This document shows, one piece after another, positions 1-6,217 of a DNA stretch of 7,396 nucleotides. Every line of letters begins with the position of its first letter. Within the stretch, counting starts at the first letter, position 1. This stretch comes from Maritimibacter sp. Its GTDB lineage: Bacteria; Pseudomonadota; Alphaproteobacteria; Rhodobacterales; Rhodobacteraceae. The position numbers and the translations under genes are program-made. Location: NCBI GenBank assembly GCA_003520545.1, contig DOUP01000144.1:1-7396 (forward strand), written 5' to 3'. A model generated the notes under the pieces. The model saw only the letters and a list, made by a program, of their open reading frames with translations. It was not told the DNA's origin and ran no database searches.

Positions 1-305
1 TGTCCGAGCTGATGGGCAACATCTACGGTCAGTATGACGCCAAACTGCAGGGCTTCGTCCCCGGCGGCATGAGCCTTCACAACATGATGCTGCCGCATGG
101 GCCGGACAAGACCGCCTTTGAGGGCGCGTCGAATTCGAACCTCGGGCCGGAGAAGCTGGAGAATACCATGTCCTTCATGTTCGAGACCCGGTTTCCCCAG
201 CATCTGACCGCGTTCGCGGGCAAGGAGGCGCCGTTGCAGGACGATTATATCGACTGCTGGGACAGTCTTGAGAAGAAGTTCGACGGCACGCCGGGCACGA
301 AATGA
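1..305 (+). CDS. hmgA: Homogentisate 1,2-dioxygenase, C-terminal fragment (5' end outside window)
   Basis: This is the last 100 codons of an iron(II) ring-cleavage dioxygenase that opens homogentisate with O2 to give 4-maleylacetoacetate in tyrosine/phenylalanine catabolism (cytoplasm). The frame is open from base 3 and ends with TGA at 303-305. The fragment has the family's C-terminal signature: a Gly-Gln-Tyr-Asp-Ala-Lys stretch, then PGGMSLHNMMLPHGPD. The His of SLH (codon 78-80) matches the second-sphere His365 of the human enzyme. The His of PHGPD (codon 96-98) matches iron ligand His371. The other two iron ligands (His335 and Glu341 in human numbering) lie upstream of the window. The Met codon at 12 is internal, because the conserved Ser-Glu-Leu before it reads in frame. 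It is followed after 79 nt by maiA, the next pathway step. Product assignment is firm; the N-terminal three quarters of the usual ~450 residues cannot be judged. Confidence 0.96.
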   Translation, partial: SELMGNIYGQYDAKLQGFVPGGMSLHNMMLPHGPDKTAFEGASNSNLGPEKLENTMSFMFETRFPQHLTAFAGKEAPLQDDYIDCWDSLEKKFDGTPGTK

Positions 306-313
306 GGTTTCGA

Positions 314-359
314 ACAGGGCTGCGCCCTGTCCGAGATGGGCGAGGGGCGCCGCCCCTCG
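314..359. repeat. Two tandem perfect triloop hairpins between hmgA and maiA
   Basis: Two inverted repeats sit 10 nt apart in the hmgA-maiA gap. The first pairs 314-320 with 324-330 (7 bp, loop TGC). The second pairs 341-348 with 352-359 (8 bp, very GC-rich, loop GCC). Neither is followed by a T-run, so a classic intrinsic terminator is unlikely. They could stabilise the 3' end of the hmgA message, mark an RNA processing site, or be part of a dispersed extragenic repeat. The pairing is seen directly; the role is inferred. Confidence 0.7.
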
Positions 360-390
360 CGCTCCCCGGGATATTTGAGGCACGATGAAA
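360..390 (+). repeat. Repeat-like block with CCCCGGGATATTTGAGG carrying the maiA ribosome site
   Basis: The stretch CGCTCCCCGGGATATTTG, followed by GAGG and an ATGAAA start, resembles a short GC-rich block ending in GGATATTTG...GATGAA that I recall as recurring between genes in Rhodobacteraceae genomes. That is recollection and cannot be tested inside one window. Here the block does double duty: GAGG at 377-380 is the likely Shine-Dalgarno sequence and 385-387 is the maiA start codon. Confidence 0.4.
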
Positions 391-1017
391 CTGTATAGCT
401 ATTGGCGGTCCACCACGTCTTACCGGGTGCGGATCGCGCTTAATCTGAAAGGCGTGTCCTATACGTCGGTCCCCGTCGATCTGGTGGCGGGGGATCAGCG
501 GTCGGACGATTACGTGGCGGTGAACCCCGGGCGCGGCGTGCCCGCGCTGGTTCTGGAGGATGGCGCGGTTCTGACCCAGAGCATGGCGATCCTCGATTGG
601 CTGGAGGAGACCCATCCCGAGCCTGCGCTGTTGCCATCGGGGCCGGTCGCGCGGGCCCATGTGCGGGCTGCTGCGCTCGGGATCGCGACCGATATCCACC
701 CGGTGAACAACCTGCGTGTGGTTGGCAGGCTGAAATCCATGGGGCATAGCCAGGACGAGGCGGTTGACTGGATGAACCATTGGATGATCGAAGGCTTCAC
801 CGCCTTCCAAAGCCTGATCGAACGCGATACGCCCTTTTGCTTTGGCGAGGCGCCGGGGCTTGCCGATCTCTGCCTCGTTCCCCAGCTATACAATGCGCAT
901 CGCTGGGGCACCGACCTGACCCGCTTCGCCCGCCTGACCGAGATCGAGGCGCGCTGCCTCGACCTTGCCGCTTTCGACGCCGCGCGCCCCGAGGCGCAGG
1001 CTGACGCAAAACAATAA
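385..1017 (+). CDS. maiA: Maleylacetoacetate isomerase (zeta-class glutathione transferase)
   Basis: This 210-residue enzyme isomerises 4-maleylacetoacetate to 4-fumarylacetoacetate using glutathione as cofactor; it is cytoplasmic. The N-terminal thioredoxin-like domain (about 1-80) has the zeta-class glutathione site as S9-T10-T11-S12 followed by YRVRIALNLKG, where the human enzyme has Ser-Ser-Cys-Ser. The cis-Pro region is GVPAL (51-55), and Gln65-Ser66 matches the pair that holds the gamma-glutamyl group. The helical C-terminal domain (about 88-210) contains DIHPVNNLRV (103-112) and LADLCLVPQLYNAHRW (159-174), typical of bacterial MaiA. Length is normal. The start at 385 is supported by GAGG four bases upstream and by the expected MKLYSYWRS beginning. 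It lies between hmgA and fahA, with fahA 6 nt downstream, so the three catalyse consecutive steps from one likely transcript. No sign of damage. Confidence 0.95.
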   Translation: MKLYSYWRSTTSYRVRIALNLKGVSYTSVPVDLVAGDQRSDDYVAVNPGRGVPALVLEDGAVLTQSMAILDWLEETHPEPALLPSGPVARAHVRAAALGIATDIHPVNNLRVVGRLKSMGHSQDEAVDWMNHWMIEGFTAFQSLIERDTPFCFGEAPGLADLCLVPQLYNAHRWGTDLTRFARLTEIEARCLDLAAFDAARPEAQADAKQ

Positions 1018-1023
1018 GGATCA

Positions 1024-2295
1024 ATGATGACTGGATTGAAACGCTCCTGGGTCGATAGCGCCAACAGCGCCGAGACCGACTTTCCGCTGAACAACCTGCC
1101 CTATGGCGTTTACGACAAGGGCGACGAAGAGGTGTTCTGCGGGGTTGCGATCGGGGATTACATCCTGAACCTGACGAAACTGGAAGAGGATCAGGTGCTC
1201 GACCTCGGTCTGGGGGTCAGCCTGTTCGGCTGGGGCACTTTCGATCCGCTGATCGACGAGGGTCAGCAGGTCTGGGACCAGCTGCGCACCTGGTGCGAGA
1301 CGGTGTTGAAAGAGGGTAGCCCGGTGGAAAAGACCATCGCGCCCTACCTCGACGCGCGCGAAGGTGTGCGGATGCATATGCCGTTCGAAGTGGTGGAATA
1401 CACCGATTTCTATGCCGGCAAGAACCACGCCTTCAACGTCGGCACGATGTTCCGGGGGCCGGAAAATGCGCTGCCGCCGAACTGGCTGTCGATCCCCATC
1501 GGCTATAACGGGCGGGCATCCTCGGTCGTCATTTCCGGGACGGATGTGACCCGGCCCAACGGTCAGCTCAAGGGGCCGGACGACGAACTGCCGCATTTTG
1601 GTCCCTGCGCACGCTGGGATTTTGAACTGGAGATGGGGGCCATCGTGGGCAAGCCCTCCGAGGGGATGGTGTCGGTCAAGGAAGCCGACGACATGATCTT
1701 TGGCTACGTGCTGCTCAACGACTGGTCCGCGCGGGACATCCAGGCCTGGGAATACCAGCCTTTGGGGCCGTTCCAGGCAAAGGCGACGGCGACGACCATC
1801 AGCCCGTGGATCGTGACCAAGGCGGCCTTGGAACCTTTCCGCACCTCGACGCCGGAGGGTGAGCGGCCATTGCTGCCCTACCTGAAAGAGCCGGGGCCGA
1901 TGCTGTATGATATCGACCTTGAGGTTTCGGTCGCCCCCGAGGGCAAGCCGGAAACCGTGGTGACGCGGACGAACTACAAGGAAATGTATTACTCGGCCGC
2001 GCAGCAGCTTGCGCATCACACCACGTCCGGCTGCCCGATGCGGCCCGGCGATCTTCTGGGATCGGGGACGATCTCGGGCGAGACCAAGGAGAGCCGTGGC
2101 TCCATGCTGGAGCTGAGCTGGGGCGGGAAAGAGCCGCTGACGCTGGACAGCGGCGAGACACGCACATTCCTCGAAGACGGCGACACGGTGACGTTCCGGG
2201 GCGCGGCCAAGGGGAACGACTACAAAATCGGTTTCGGGGAGTGCGTGGGCAAGACCTTGCCCGCCGCAGAGATCCCCGACTGGGCAAAGGAGTGA
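1024..2295 (+). CDS. fahA: Fumarylacetoacetase
   Basis: This 423-residue hydrolase splits 4-fumarylacetoacetate into fumarate and acetoacetate, the last step of tyrosine catabolism. The N-terminal SH3-like domain has the family opening DFPLNNLPYGVY (19-30). The larger catalytic domain carries the full active site known from mouse FAH. Metal ligands are D128, E201, E203 and D233. The catalytic His is H135 in YTDFYAGKNHAFNVG, and substrate or support residues include Y130, R144, Y161, R237, Q240, Y244, K253, T349 (GSGTISG) and E363. Length matches the family. Two ATG codons are adjacent (1024 and 1027). The AAGGA at 1016-1020 overlaps the maiA stop and is 3 nt from the first ATG but 6 nt from the second, so the protein may begin at either one. 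The maiA stop and fahA start are 6 nt apart, and the next gene also follows after 6 nt, which indicates a single transcript. Confidence 0.97.
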   Translation: MMTGLKRSWVDSANSAETDFPLNNLPYGVYDKGDEEVFCGVAIGDYILNLTKLEEDQVLDLGLGVSLFGWGTFDPLIDEGQQVWDQLRTWCETVLKEGSPVEKTIAPYLDAREGVRMHMPFEVVEYTDFYAGKNHAFNVGTMFRGPENALPPNWLSIPIGYNGRASSVVISGTDVTRPNGQLKGPDDELPHFGPCARWDFELEMGAIVGKPSEGMVSVKEADDMIFGYVLLNDWSARDIQAWEYQPLGPFQAKATATTISPWIVTKAALEPFRTSTPEGERPLLPYLKEPGPMLYDIDLEVSVAPEGKPETVVTRTNYKEMYYSAAQQLAHHTTSGCPMRPGDLLGSGTISGETKESRGSMLELSWGGKEPLTLDSGETRTFLEDGDTVTFRGAAKGNDYKIGFGECVGKTLPAAEIPDWAKE

Positions 2296-2301
2296 GGATA
2301 A

Positions 2302-3252
2302 ATGGCTAAGGCATTCGCGTCGCAAGGCGACATGGAAGACAAGGAAATCAGCTTCACCGAGGTGGGCGAGGGGCTTTACGCCTTTACTGCCGAGGGCGAC
2401 CCGAACACGGGCGTCATCATCGGGGATGAAAGCGTCATGATCGTCGAGGCGCAGGCGACCCCGCGTCTGGCGCGCAAGGTGATCGACTGCGTGCGCTCGG
2501 TCACTGACAAGCCGATCAGCCACCTCGTGCTGACGCATTACCACGCCGTGCGCGTGCTGGGCGCTTCGGCCTATGGCGCGCGGGAGATCATCATGTCCGA
2601 TGTCGCCGCCGCCATGGTCGAAGAGCGCGGGCAGGAGGACTGGGACAGCGAATTCGGCCGGTTCCCGCGCCTGTTCCAGGGCCACGAGGAAATCCCCGGT
2701 CTGACGCGTCCGACCACGACGTTCAGCGACAAGTTGACCGTGTATCTTGGCAAGCGCCGGGTCGATATCATGAAGGTCGGTCGCGCCCATACCGCCGGTG
2801 ATGCCGTCGTCTGGGTGCCGGACCAGGAAGTCATGTTCACCGGCGATATCGTGGAATACCATTCGGCCTGTTACTGCGGCGACGGGCATTTCGCGGATTG
2901 GGGCAAGGCGCTCGACAAGATCGCGTCCTACGAGCCGAAGTCCATTGCACCGGGGCGCGGCGACGCGCTGGTCGGGGAAGAGATGGTTGGCAAAGCATTG
3001 GAGAATACCCGCGATTTCGTCGAAAGCACCTATGCGCCGGTTGCGCGGATCGTGGCGCGTGGCGGCACCTTGAAGGAAGCCTGGGACGCCGTGCGCGCCG
3101 CCTGCGATCCGAAGTTCGCAGACTACGCGATCTACGAGCATTGCCTGCCGTTCAACGTGGCCCGCGCGTTTGACGAAGCCCGCGGTATCGACACGCCGCG
3201 CATCTGGACCGCCGAGCGCGACCAGGAGATGTGGGAAGACCTTCAGGGCTGA
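2302..3252 (+). CDS. MBL-fold metallo-hydrolase-like protein with altered second zinc site, in the homogentisate operon
   Basis: A 316-residue soluble protein of the metallo-beta-lactamase superfamily (glyoxalase II/SoxH-like branch). The fold spans about residues 17-220. Motif 2 reads T78-H79-Y80-H81-A82-V83-R84 in place of the usual HxHxDH; motif 3 is G160-R-A-H163-T; motif 4 is T180-G-D182; motif 5 is P217-G-R219-G in place of PGHG. The three ligands of zinc site 1 (H79, H81, H163) and the bridging D182 are therefore present, while the site 2 ligands are V83, R84 and R219. H187, C190, C192 and H196 cluster after motif 4. A helical C-terminal part (about 225-316) follows, as in many longer relatives. 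AAGGAG at 2287-2292, nine bases before the ATG, supports this start; Met11 is a weaker alternative. It is the last gene of the operon, 6 nt after fahA, with a terminator downstream. Its substrate is unknown: it could hydrolyse a by-product or thioester of the pathway, or be a mononuclear or non-hydrolytic variant. I am sure of the fold, not of the activity. Confidence 0.85.
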   Translation: MAKAFASQGDMEDKEISFTEVGEGLYAFTAEGDPNTGVIIGDESVMIVEAQATPRLARKVIDCVRSVTDKPISHLVLTHYHAVRVLGASAYGAREIIMSDVAAAMVEERGQEDWDSEFGRFPRLFQGHEEIPGLTRPTTTFSDKLTVYLGKRRVDIMKVGRAHTAGDAVVWVPDQEVMFTGDIVEYHSACYCGDGHFADWGKALDKIASYEPKSIAPGRGDALVGEEMVGKALENTRDFVESTYAPVARIVARGGTLKEAWDAVRAACDPKFADYAIYEHCLPFNVARAFDEARGIDTPRIWTAERDQEMWEDLQG

Positions 3253-3257
3253 CGGTT

Positions 3258-3274
3258 GGCCCCGGCTTGGGGCC
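3258..3274. other. Small GC hairpin just after the MBL gene
   Basis: GGCCCC (3258-3263) pairs with GGGGCC (3269-3274) around a 5-nt loop, six bases after the stop codon at 3252. It has no T-run, so it is probably not a terminator alone. It may protect the 3' end or assist the stronger hairpin at 3288-3319. Confidence 0.4.
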
Positions 3275-3287
3275 TTCAAAACTAATG

Positions 3288-3324
3288 CGCCGGACTACAC
3301 CTCTGGGTTTCGTCCGGCGTTTTT
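3288..3324 (+). terminator. Rho-independent terminator of the hmgA-maiA-fahA-MBL operon
   Basis: CGCCGGAC (3288-3295) pairs perfectly with GTCCGGCG (3312-3319) across a 16-nt loop and is followed directly by five T (3320-3324). It lies 35 nt past the MBL stop codon and in front of the convergent mrpG gene, where a terminator is expected. On the minus strand the same stem ends 26 nt past mrpG and is followed by CATTAGTTTT, a weaker T-rich tail, so it may partly terminate the mrp transcript too. Confidence 0.8.
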
Positions 3325-3345
3325 CGTTTCCGGTCTGCGCGGGCC

Positions 3346-3765
3346 TTATCCGCCGCGACCTTCGTCCTCGATCCCGGGCATCCCGCCGTCAAGATCCTGC
3401 GCATCGGTTTTCGGCGGGTCGTCGTAGACCGACCACCCGTGGGGCCGACCGCTGTCGGGCAGGTCTTCGGGCTTGAGGCTTTTCGCGAGGATCGCCTTGG
3501 CGATGAAGTTCGCCGTGATTGGCGCGGTCAGAAAGAGAAACAGCGTGATGAGCAATTCGTGGAAGCTCAGGCTGTTCTGGACCAGACCGAAATAGAGCAT
3601 CGAGGCGATAAGCACGCCGCCGACGCCAAGCGTCGTGGCCTTGGTGGGGGCGTGGAGGCGCTGCATCTGGTCCTGGAGTTTGACCAGACCGAAGCTGCCC
3701 ACGATGCCGAAGACCCCGCCAATGACGAGGAACGCGGAGATCAGTATGTCGACCCAGAGTGCCAT
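3346..3765 (-). CDS. mrpG: Mrp-type cation/proton antiporter subunit G
   Basis: A 139-residue membrane subunit (MnhG/PhaG family) of the Mrp antiporter complex. Three hydrophobic segments lie near residues 5-27, 45-63 and 68-92. The family signature is visible: GSFGLVKLQDQMQRLHAPTK (23-42, with RLHAPTKATTLG continuing to 47) and FLTAPITANFIAKA (78-91). After residue 95 comes a hydrophilic tail of about 45 residues rich in Pro, Asp and Gly, longer than the core fold needs and probably cytoplasmic. The start is set by the conserved N-terminus and by GAGGG (minus strand, 3774-3770), which overlaps the mrpF stop. The gap to mrpF is 7 nt. It is the last gene of the operon and ends with TAA facing the plus-strand operon. 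Subunit G is a small accessory part required for a complete complex in studied Mrp systems; it is not thought to carry the proton path itself. Confidence 0.93.
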   Translation of the reverse strand: MALWVDILISAFLVIGGVFGIVGSFGLVKLQDQMQRLHAPTKATTLGVGGVLIASMLYFGLVQNSLSFHELLITLFLFLTAPITANFIAKAILAKSLKPEDLPDSGRPHGWSVYDDPPKTDAQDLDGGMPGIEDEGRGG

Positions 3766-3772
3766 GCGTCCC

Positions 3773-4048
3773 TCACTCGATGATGTCGCCGCGCAGGATA
3801 AAGCGCGAATAGGCGACGGTTGAAACGAAACCCACCATGGCGACGAGCATGGCGGCCTCGTAGTAGATTTCGGTGCCCCGCTGGACGCCGTAGAGCACCA
3901 GAAGCGCGATCACGTTGATGACCATGGTGTCGAGCGCGAGGATGCGGTCGGGATTGTCCGGGCCACGTGCGATGCGCCAGAGATTGGCGAGCAGGCCGAG
4001 ACCGAAACAGGCCATGGCAAACATCAGGGCGTAGTCCATGTAAATCAT
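3773..4048 (-). CDS. mrpF: Mrp-type cation/proton antiporter subunit F
   Basis: A 91-residue membrane protein of the MnhF/PhaF family with three hydrophobic helices (about 4-23, 39-55 and 61-82). It has the family core RIARGPDNPDRILALDTM (25-42), where the Gly-Pro and Asp-Arg residues are characteristic. The frame stays open well upstream to 4393, but that longer reading lies inside mrpE in another frame and encodes an Arg/Gly/His-rich sequence unlike any Mrp protein. The start at 4048 is therefore preferred. It forms an ATGA overlap with the mrpE stop (4048-4045), and GGAG (4060-4057) lies eight bases upstream, so translation is probably coupled to mrpE. The length is normal for the family. 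Role: small structural subunit of the antiporter. Confidence 0.93.
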   Translation of the reverse strand: MIYMDYALMFAMACFGLGLLANLWRIARGPDNPDRILALDTMVINVIALLVLYGVQRGTEIYYEAAMLVAMVGFVSTVAYSRFILRGDIIE

Positions 4049-4536
4049 TGGAAAATCTCCATCAGGCGACCTTCGTAGCGGGCCTTGATTCCATCCCGCA
4101 CGGCGTTTTCGTCCTCGGTGTGGAGGCAATGCACCAAGAGCGCGCCGCCGTCGGCCGACAGGGCCGCTGTGACGGTTCCGGGTGTCAGGGTGATGGTGCC
4201 AGCGAGCACCGTGATTGCCTCGGGCGAGGTCAGTTCGAGCGGGATCGTGACCCATTTGGACTGAATCTTGGCGTTGGGTTTGAAGAGCACGATCATCGCC
4301 ACCTGCACGTTGGCGACGATGATGTCCCAAATGACGATCAGGATATACTGGACCACGACGAGCGGGCGGCCCACCTTTGGTTGGTTCGGCCAATAGGGCG
4401 CGGTGATCGCCGGGACCACGAGGCCAAGAAAGCTGCCCAGAAGGACGTTGCCCAGCGTGATCTTGTTCACGAGGCCGAGCCAGACCGCCAGCAGGACAAG
4501 GCTGAGGATCGGGTGCGGGATCAAGCGTTTGAGCAT
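4045..4536 (-). CDS. mrpE: Mrp-type cation/proton antiporter subunit E
   Basis: A 163-residue subunit (MnhE/PhaE family). The N-terminal half is hydrophobic (segments near 9-24, 28-45 and 60-84). The C-terminal half is a cytoplasmic domain with the family signature AITVLAGTITLTPGTVTAAL (107-126) followed by LLVHCLHTED (133-142). An in-frame extension up to 4638 would add 34 Thr/Pro-rich residues and overlap the mrpD coding end, so I chose the Met of MLKRLIPHP at 4536. This choice is backed by a run of six G on the minus strand (4549-4544) seven bases upstream, which serves as the ribosome site, and by a 1-nt gap after the mrpD stop (TGA-C-ATG). The stop overlaps the mrpF start as ATGA. MrpE is an accessory, complex-stabilising subunit in characterised systems. 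Confidence 0.93.
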   Translation of the reverse strand: MLKRLIPHPILSLVLLAVWLGLVNKITLGNVLLGSFLGLVVPAITAPYWPNQPKVGRPLVVVQYILIVIWDIIVANVQVAMIVLFKPNAKIQSKWVTIPLELTSPEAITVLAGTITLTPGTVTAALSADGGALLVHCLHTEDENAVRDGIKARYEGRLMEIFQ

Positions 4537-4537
4537 G

Positions 4538-6217
4538 TCAGTGCCCCCCGTCTTCGGTTGCGGGCTCGTCGGCGGCACGGTCGCCGGTGTCTTCGTGGCC
4601 CTCGATATGGGCGTCATCGTCGCCATAGCTGTCTCCATGGCCCTTGATGACCTTGGTGTTCGGTGCGGCGTTGAGCGGGCTGTTCAGCACCGCGTCCACG
4701 TAGCCTTGGCGGTCAAAGAGCTGCGCCGAGGTCTGGCCGACATAAGTGGTCACGGGACCGGCGAAGATCGCGAGACCCGCAAGGATGGCGAGCGCCGCGA
4801 AGGAGGGGGCGAGCGCCATCGCGCGGGGATGGTTGGGTGGCTTGGGCGCGGGCGTGTCGTCCTCCACGTCCGAGGTCGGGGCGGCGGGCTGCATCGCGGT
4901 GGATTTCCAAAACAGCACCGAGCCCGCGCGCGCGAAGCCGACGATGGTCACGAGCGAGCCAGCGAGGATCGCCGGCCAGGCCCAGATGATGTCAGCAGGG
5001 TTGCGCAGCGCGTCGAGGACGAGGAGTTTGCCCAGGAACCCCGACAGCGGCGGCATACCCGCCATGGCGATGGCACCTGCGAAGAAAAGCGCGGCGAAAA
5101 GACCGTTTTCGGTGATCGGCGGTTGCGGCGTGAGCTTGTCCCCCCCGCGCCGTGTCACCACAAGGTCCGCGATCAAGAAGAGCACGGCGCCCGCGAATGT
5201 CGAATGGATCAGGTAGTAAAGCGCCGCCGTCGTGCCCTGTGGTGAGAAGGCCGATATGGCCAGCATCAGGGTGCCCATGGAGCCGATCACCGAAAACGCG
5301 ATGAGCGGCATCAGGCGCCGGGTGCCGAGCACGCCCAGGGCGCCGATGGCGATGGTCACGATGGCGGCGGCGAAGAGCCAGCTTTCGGGCATCCCTTCGG
5401 TTGCGGGCACGCCGGGGCCGAAGATGAGCGTATGGACCCGCAGGATCGCATAGGCGCCGACCTTGGTCATGATCGCGAATAGCGCGGCCACCGGGGCCGG
5501 GGCGTTCGAGTAGGTGCCGGGGAGCCAGAATTGCACAGGGAAGAGGGCCGCCTTCACCGCGAAGACGATCATCAGGAGCATGGCGGCGACGCGCACGATG
5601 GCGGCGTCCTCGAGCGGCATTTCAGACATGCGCAGCGCGAGGTCGGCCATGTTGAGCGTGCCGGTCGAGGCATAAAGCGTGCCGAGCGCGAAGAGGAACA
5701 GCGTGGAGCCCGCGAGGTTCAGGACCACGTATTGCAGGCCCGCCTGCATCCGCTCCTTGCCGCCGCCGTGGATCATCAGGCCATAGGAGGCGATGAGCAG
5801 GATCTCGAAGAACACGAAGAGGTTGAAGACGTCGCCGGTGAGGAAGGCCCCCGCGATGCCCATGAGCTGGAACTGGAACAGCGCGTGGAAGTGCCGTCCC
5901 TTGGCGTCCCATTCGGTCGCGATGGCGTGGATCAACACGATCAGCGCGAGGATCGCCGTCAGGAGCACCATCAAGGCGGACAGCCGGTCGAGCACCAGAA
6001 CGATGCCGAAGGGCGCGGCCCAGTCCCCGAGGCGGTAGACCTGGGCCGTGCCGTCGAGGGAGGCCAGCATGGCGAGGCCCACGGCGATGCCCGCGAACAG
6101 AAGCGTGCCGGTGACGGAGGCCGCGCGCGCCAGCGTGATGTCGTGGCGCATGATGTAGCCGATGAGCGGGGCGAGCAGGGCCGGAAGCACGACCGGCGCG
6201 ATGATCCAGTGGTTCAT
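4538..6217 (-). CDS. mrpD: Mrp-type cation/proton antiporter subunit D (complex I NuoL/M/N-like)
   Basis: A 559-residue polytopic protein with about 14 membrane segments, homologous to the proton-pumping subunits NuoL/M/N of complex I and one of the two large antiporter-like Mrp subunits. Key charged membrane residues are present: E138 in DVFNLFVFFEILLIASYGL, K222 in VFAVKAALFPVQFWLPG, K252 in MTKVGAYAILR and K397 in SGFLGKLLVLDA. The first two align with the Glu137/Lys219 pair found essential in Bacillus MrpD. A Pro/Asp-rich hydrophilic loop (about 442-464) separates the last two membrane segments. The final 37 residues (523-559) form a His/Asp/Glu/Gly-rich tail beyond the conserved core, so the protein is longer than the ~490-residue Bacillus form. 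The start at 6217 overlaps the mrpC stop as ATGA, with GGAGG (6229-6225) seven bases upstream. No frameshift or missing core residue seen. Confidence 0.95.
   Translation of the reverse strand: MNHWIIAPVVLPALLAPLIGYIMRHDITLARAASVTGTLLFAGIAVGLAMLASLDGTAQVYRLGDWAAPFGIVLVLDRLSALMVLLTAILALIVLIHAIATEWDAKGRHFHALFQFQLMGIAGAFLTGDVFNLFVFFEILLIASYGLMIHGGGKERMQAGLQYVVLNLAGSTLFLFALGTLYASTGTLNMADLALRMSEMPLEDAAIVRVAAMLLMIVFAVKAALFPVQFWLPGTYSNAPAPVAALFAIMTKVGAYAILRVHTLIFGPGVPATEGMPESWLFAAAIVTIAIGALGVLGTRRLMPLIAFSVIGSMGTLMLAISAFSPQGTTAALYYLIHSTFAGAVLFLIADLVVTRRGGDKLTPQPPITENGLFAALFFAGAIAMAGMPPLSGFLGKLLVLDALRNPADIIWAWPAILAGSLVTIVGFARAGSVLFWKSTAMQPAAPTSDVEDDTPAPKPPNHPRAMALAPSFAALAILAGLAIFAGPVTTYVGQTSAQLFDRQGYVDAVLNSPLNAAPNTKVIKGHGDSYGDDDAHIEGHEDTGDRAADEPATEDGGH

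Noticed and set aside
175..810. 211-codon minus-strand frame over hmgA/maiA
   Set aside because: Shadow of maiA with Arg/Pro/His-rich translation and no motif.
1021..3279. 752-codon open frame on the minus strand across fahA and the MBL gene
   Set aside because: It is antisense to two clearly identified genes. Its translation is low-complexity (rich in Arg, His, Gly, Pro) with no recognisable motif. Long antisense open frames are expected in GC-rich genes with strong third-position bias.
4049..4393. Long N-terminal extension of mrpF
   Set aside because: It overlaps mrpE in another frame and encodes Arg/Gly/His-rich sequence. The ATGA overlap and family length support the start at 4048.
4403..5245. 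280-codon plus-strand frame opposite mrpE/mrpD
   Set aside because: Arg/Gly/Glu-rich mirror of mrpD with no domain features; the opposite strand has firm family motifs.
3480..5965. Recurring word GCGAGGATCGCC in several mrp genes
   Set aside because: On the coding strand it reads as the common Ala/Ile/Leu codons of membrane helices; not a positional repeat.
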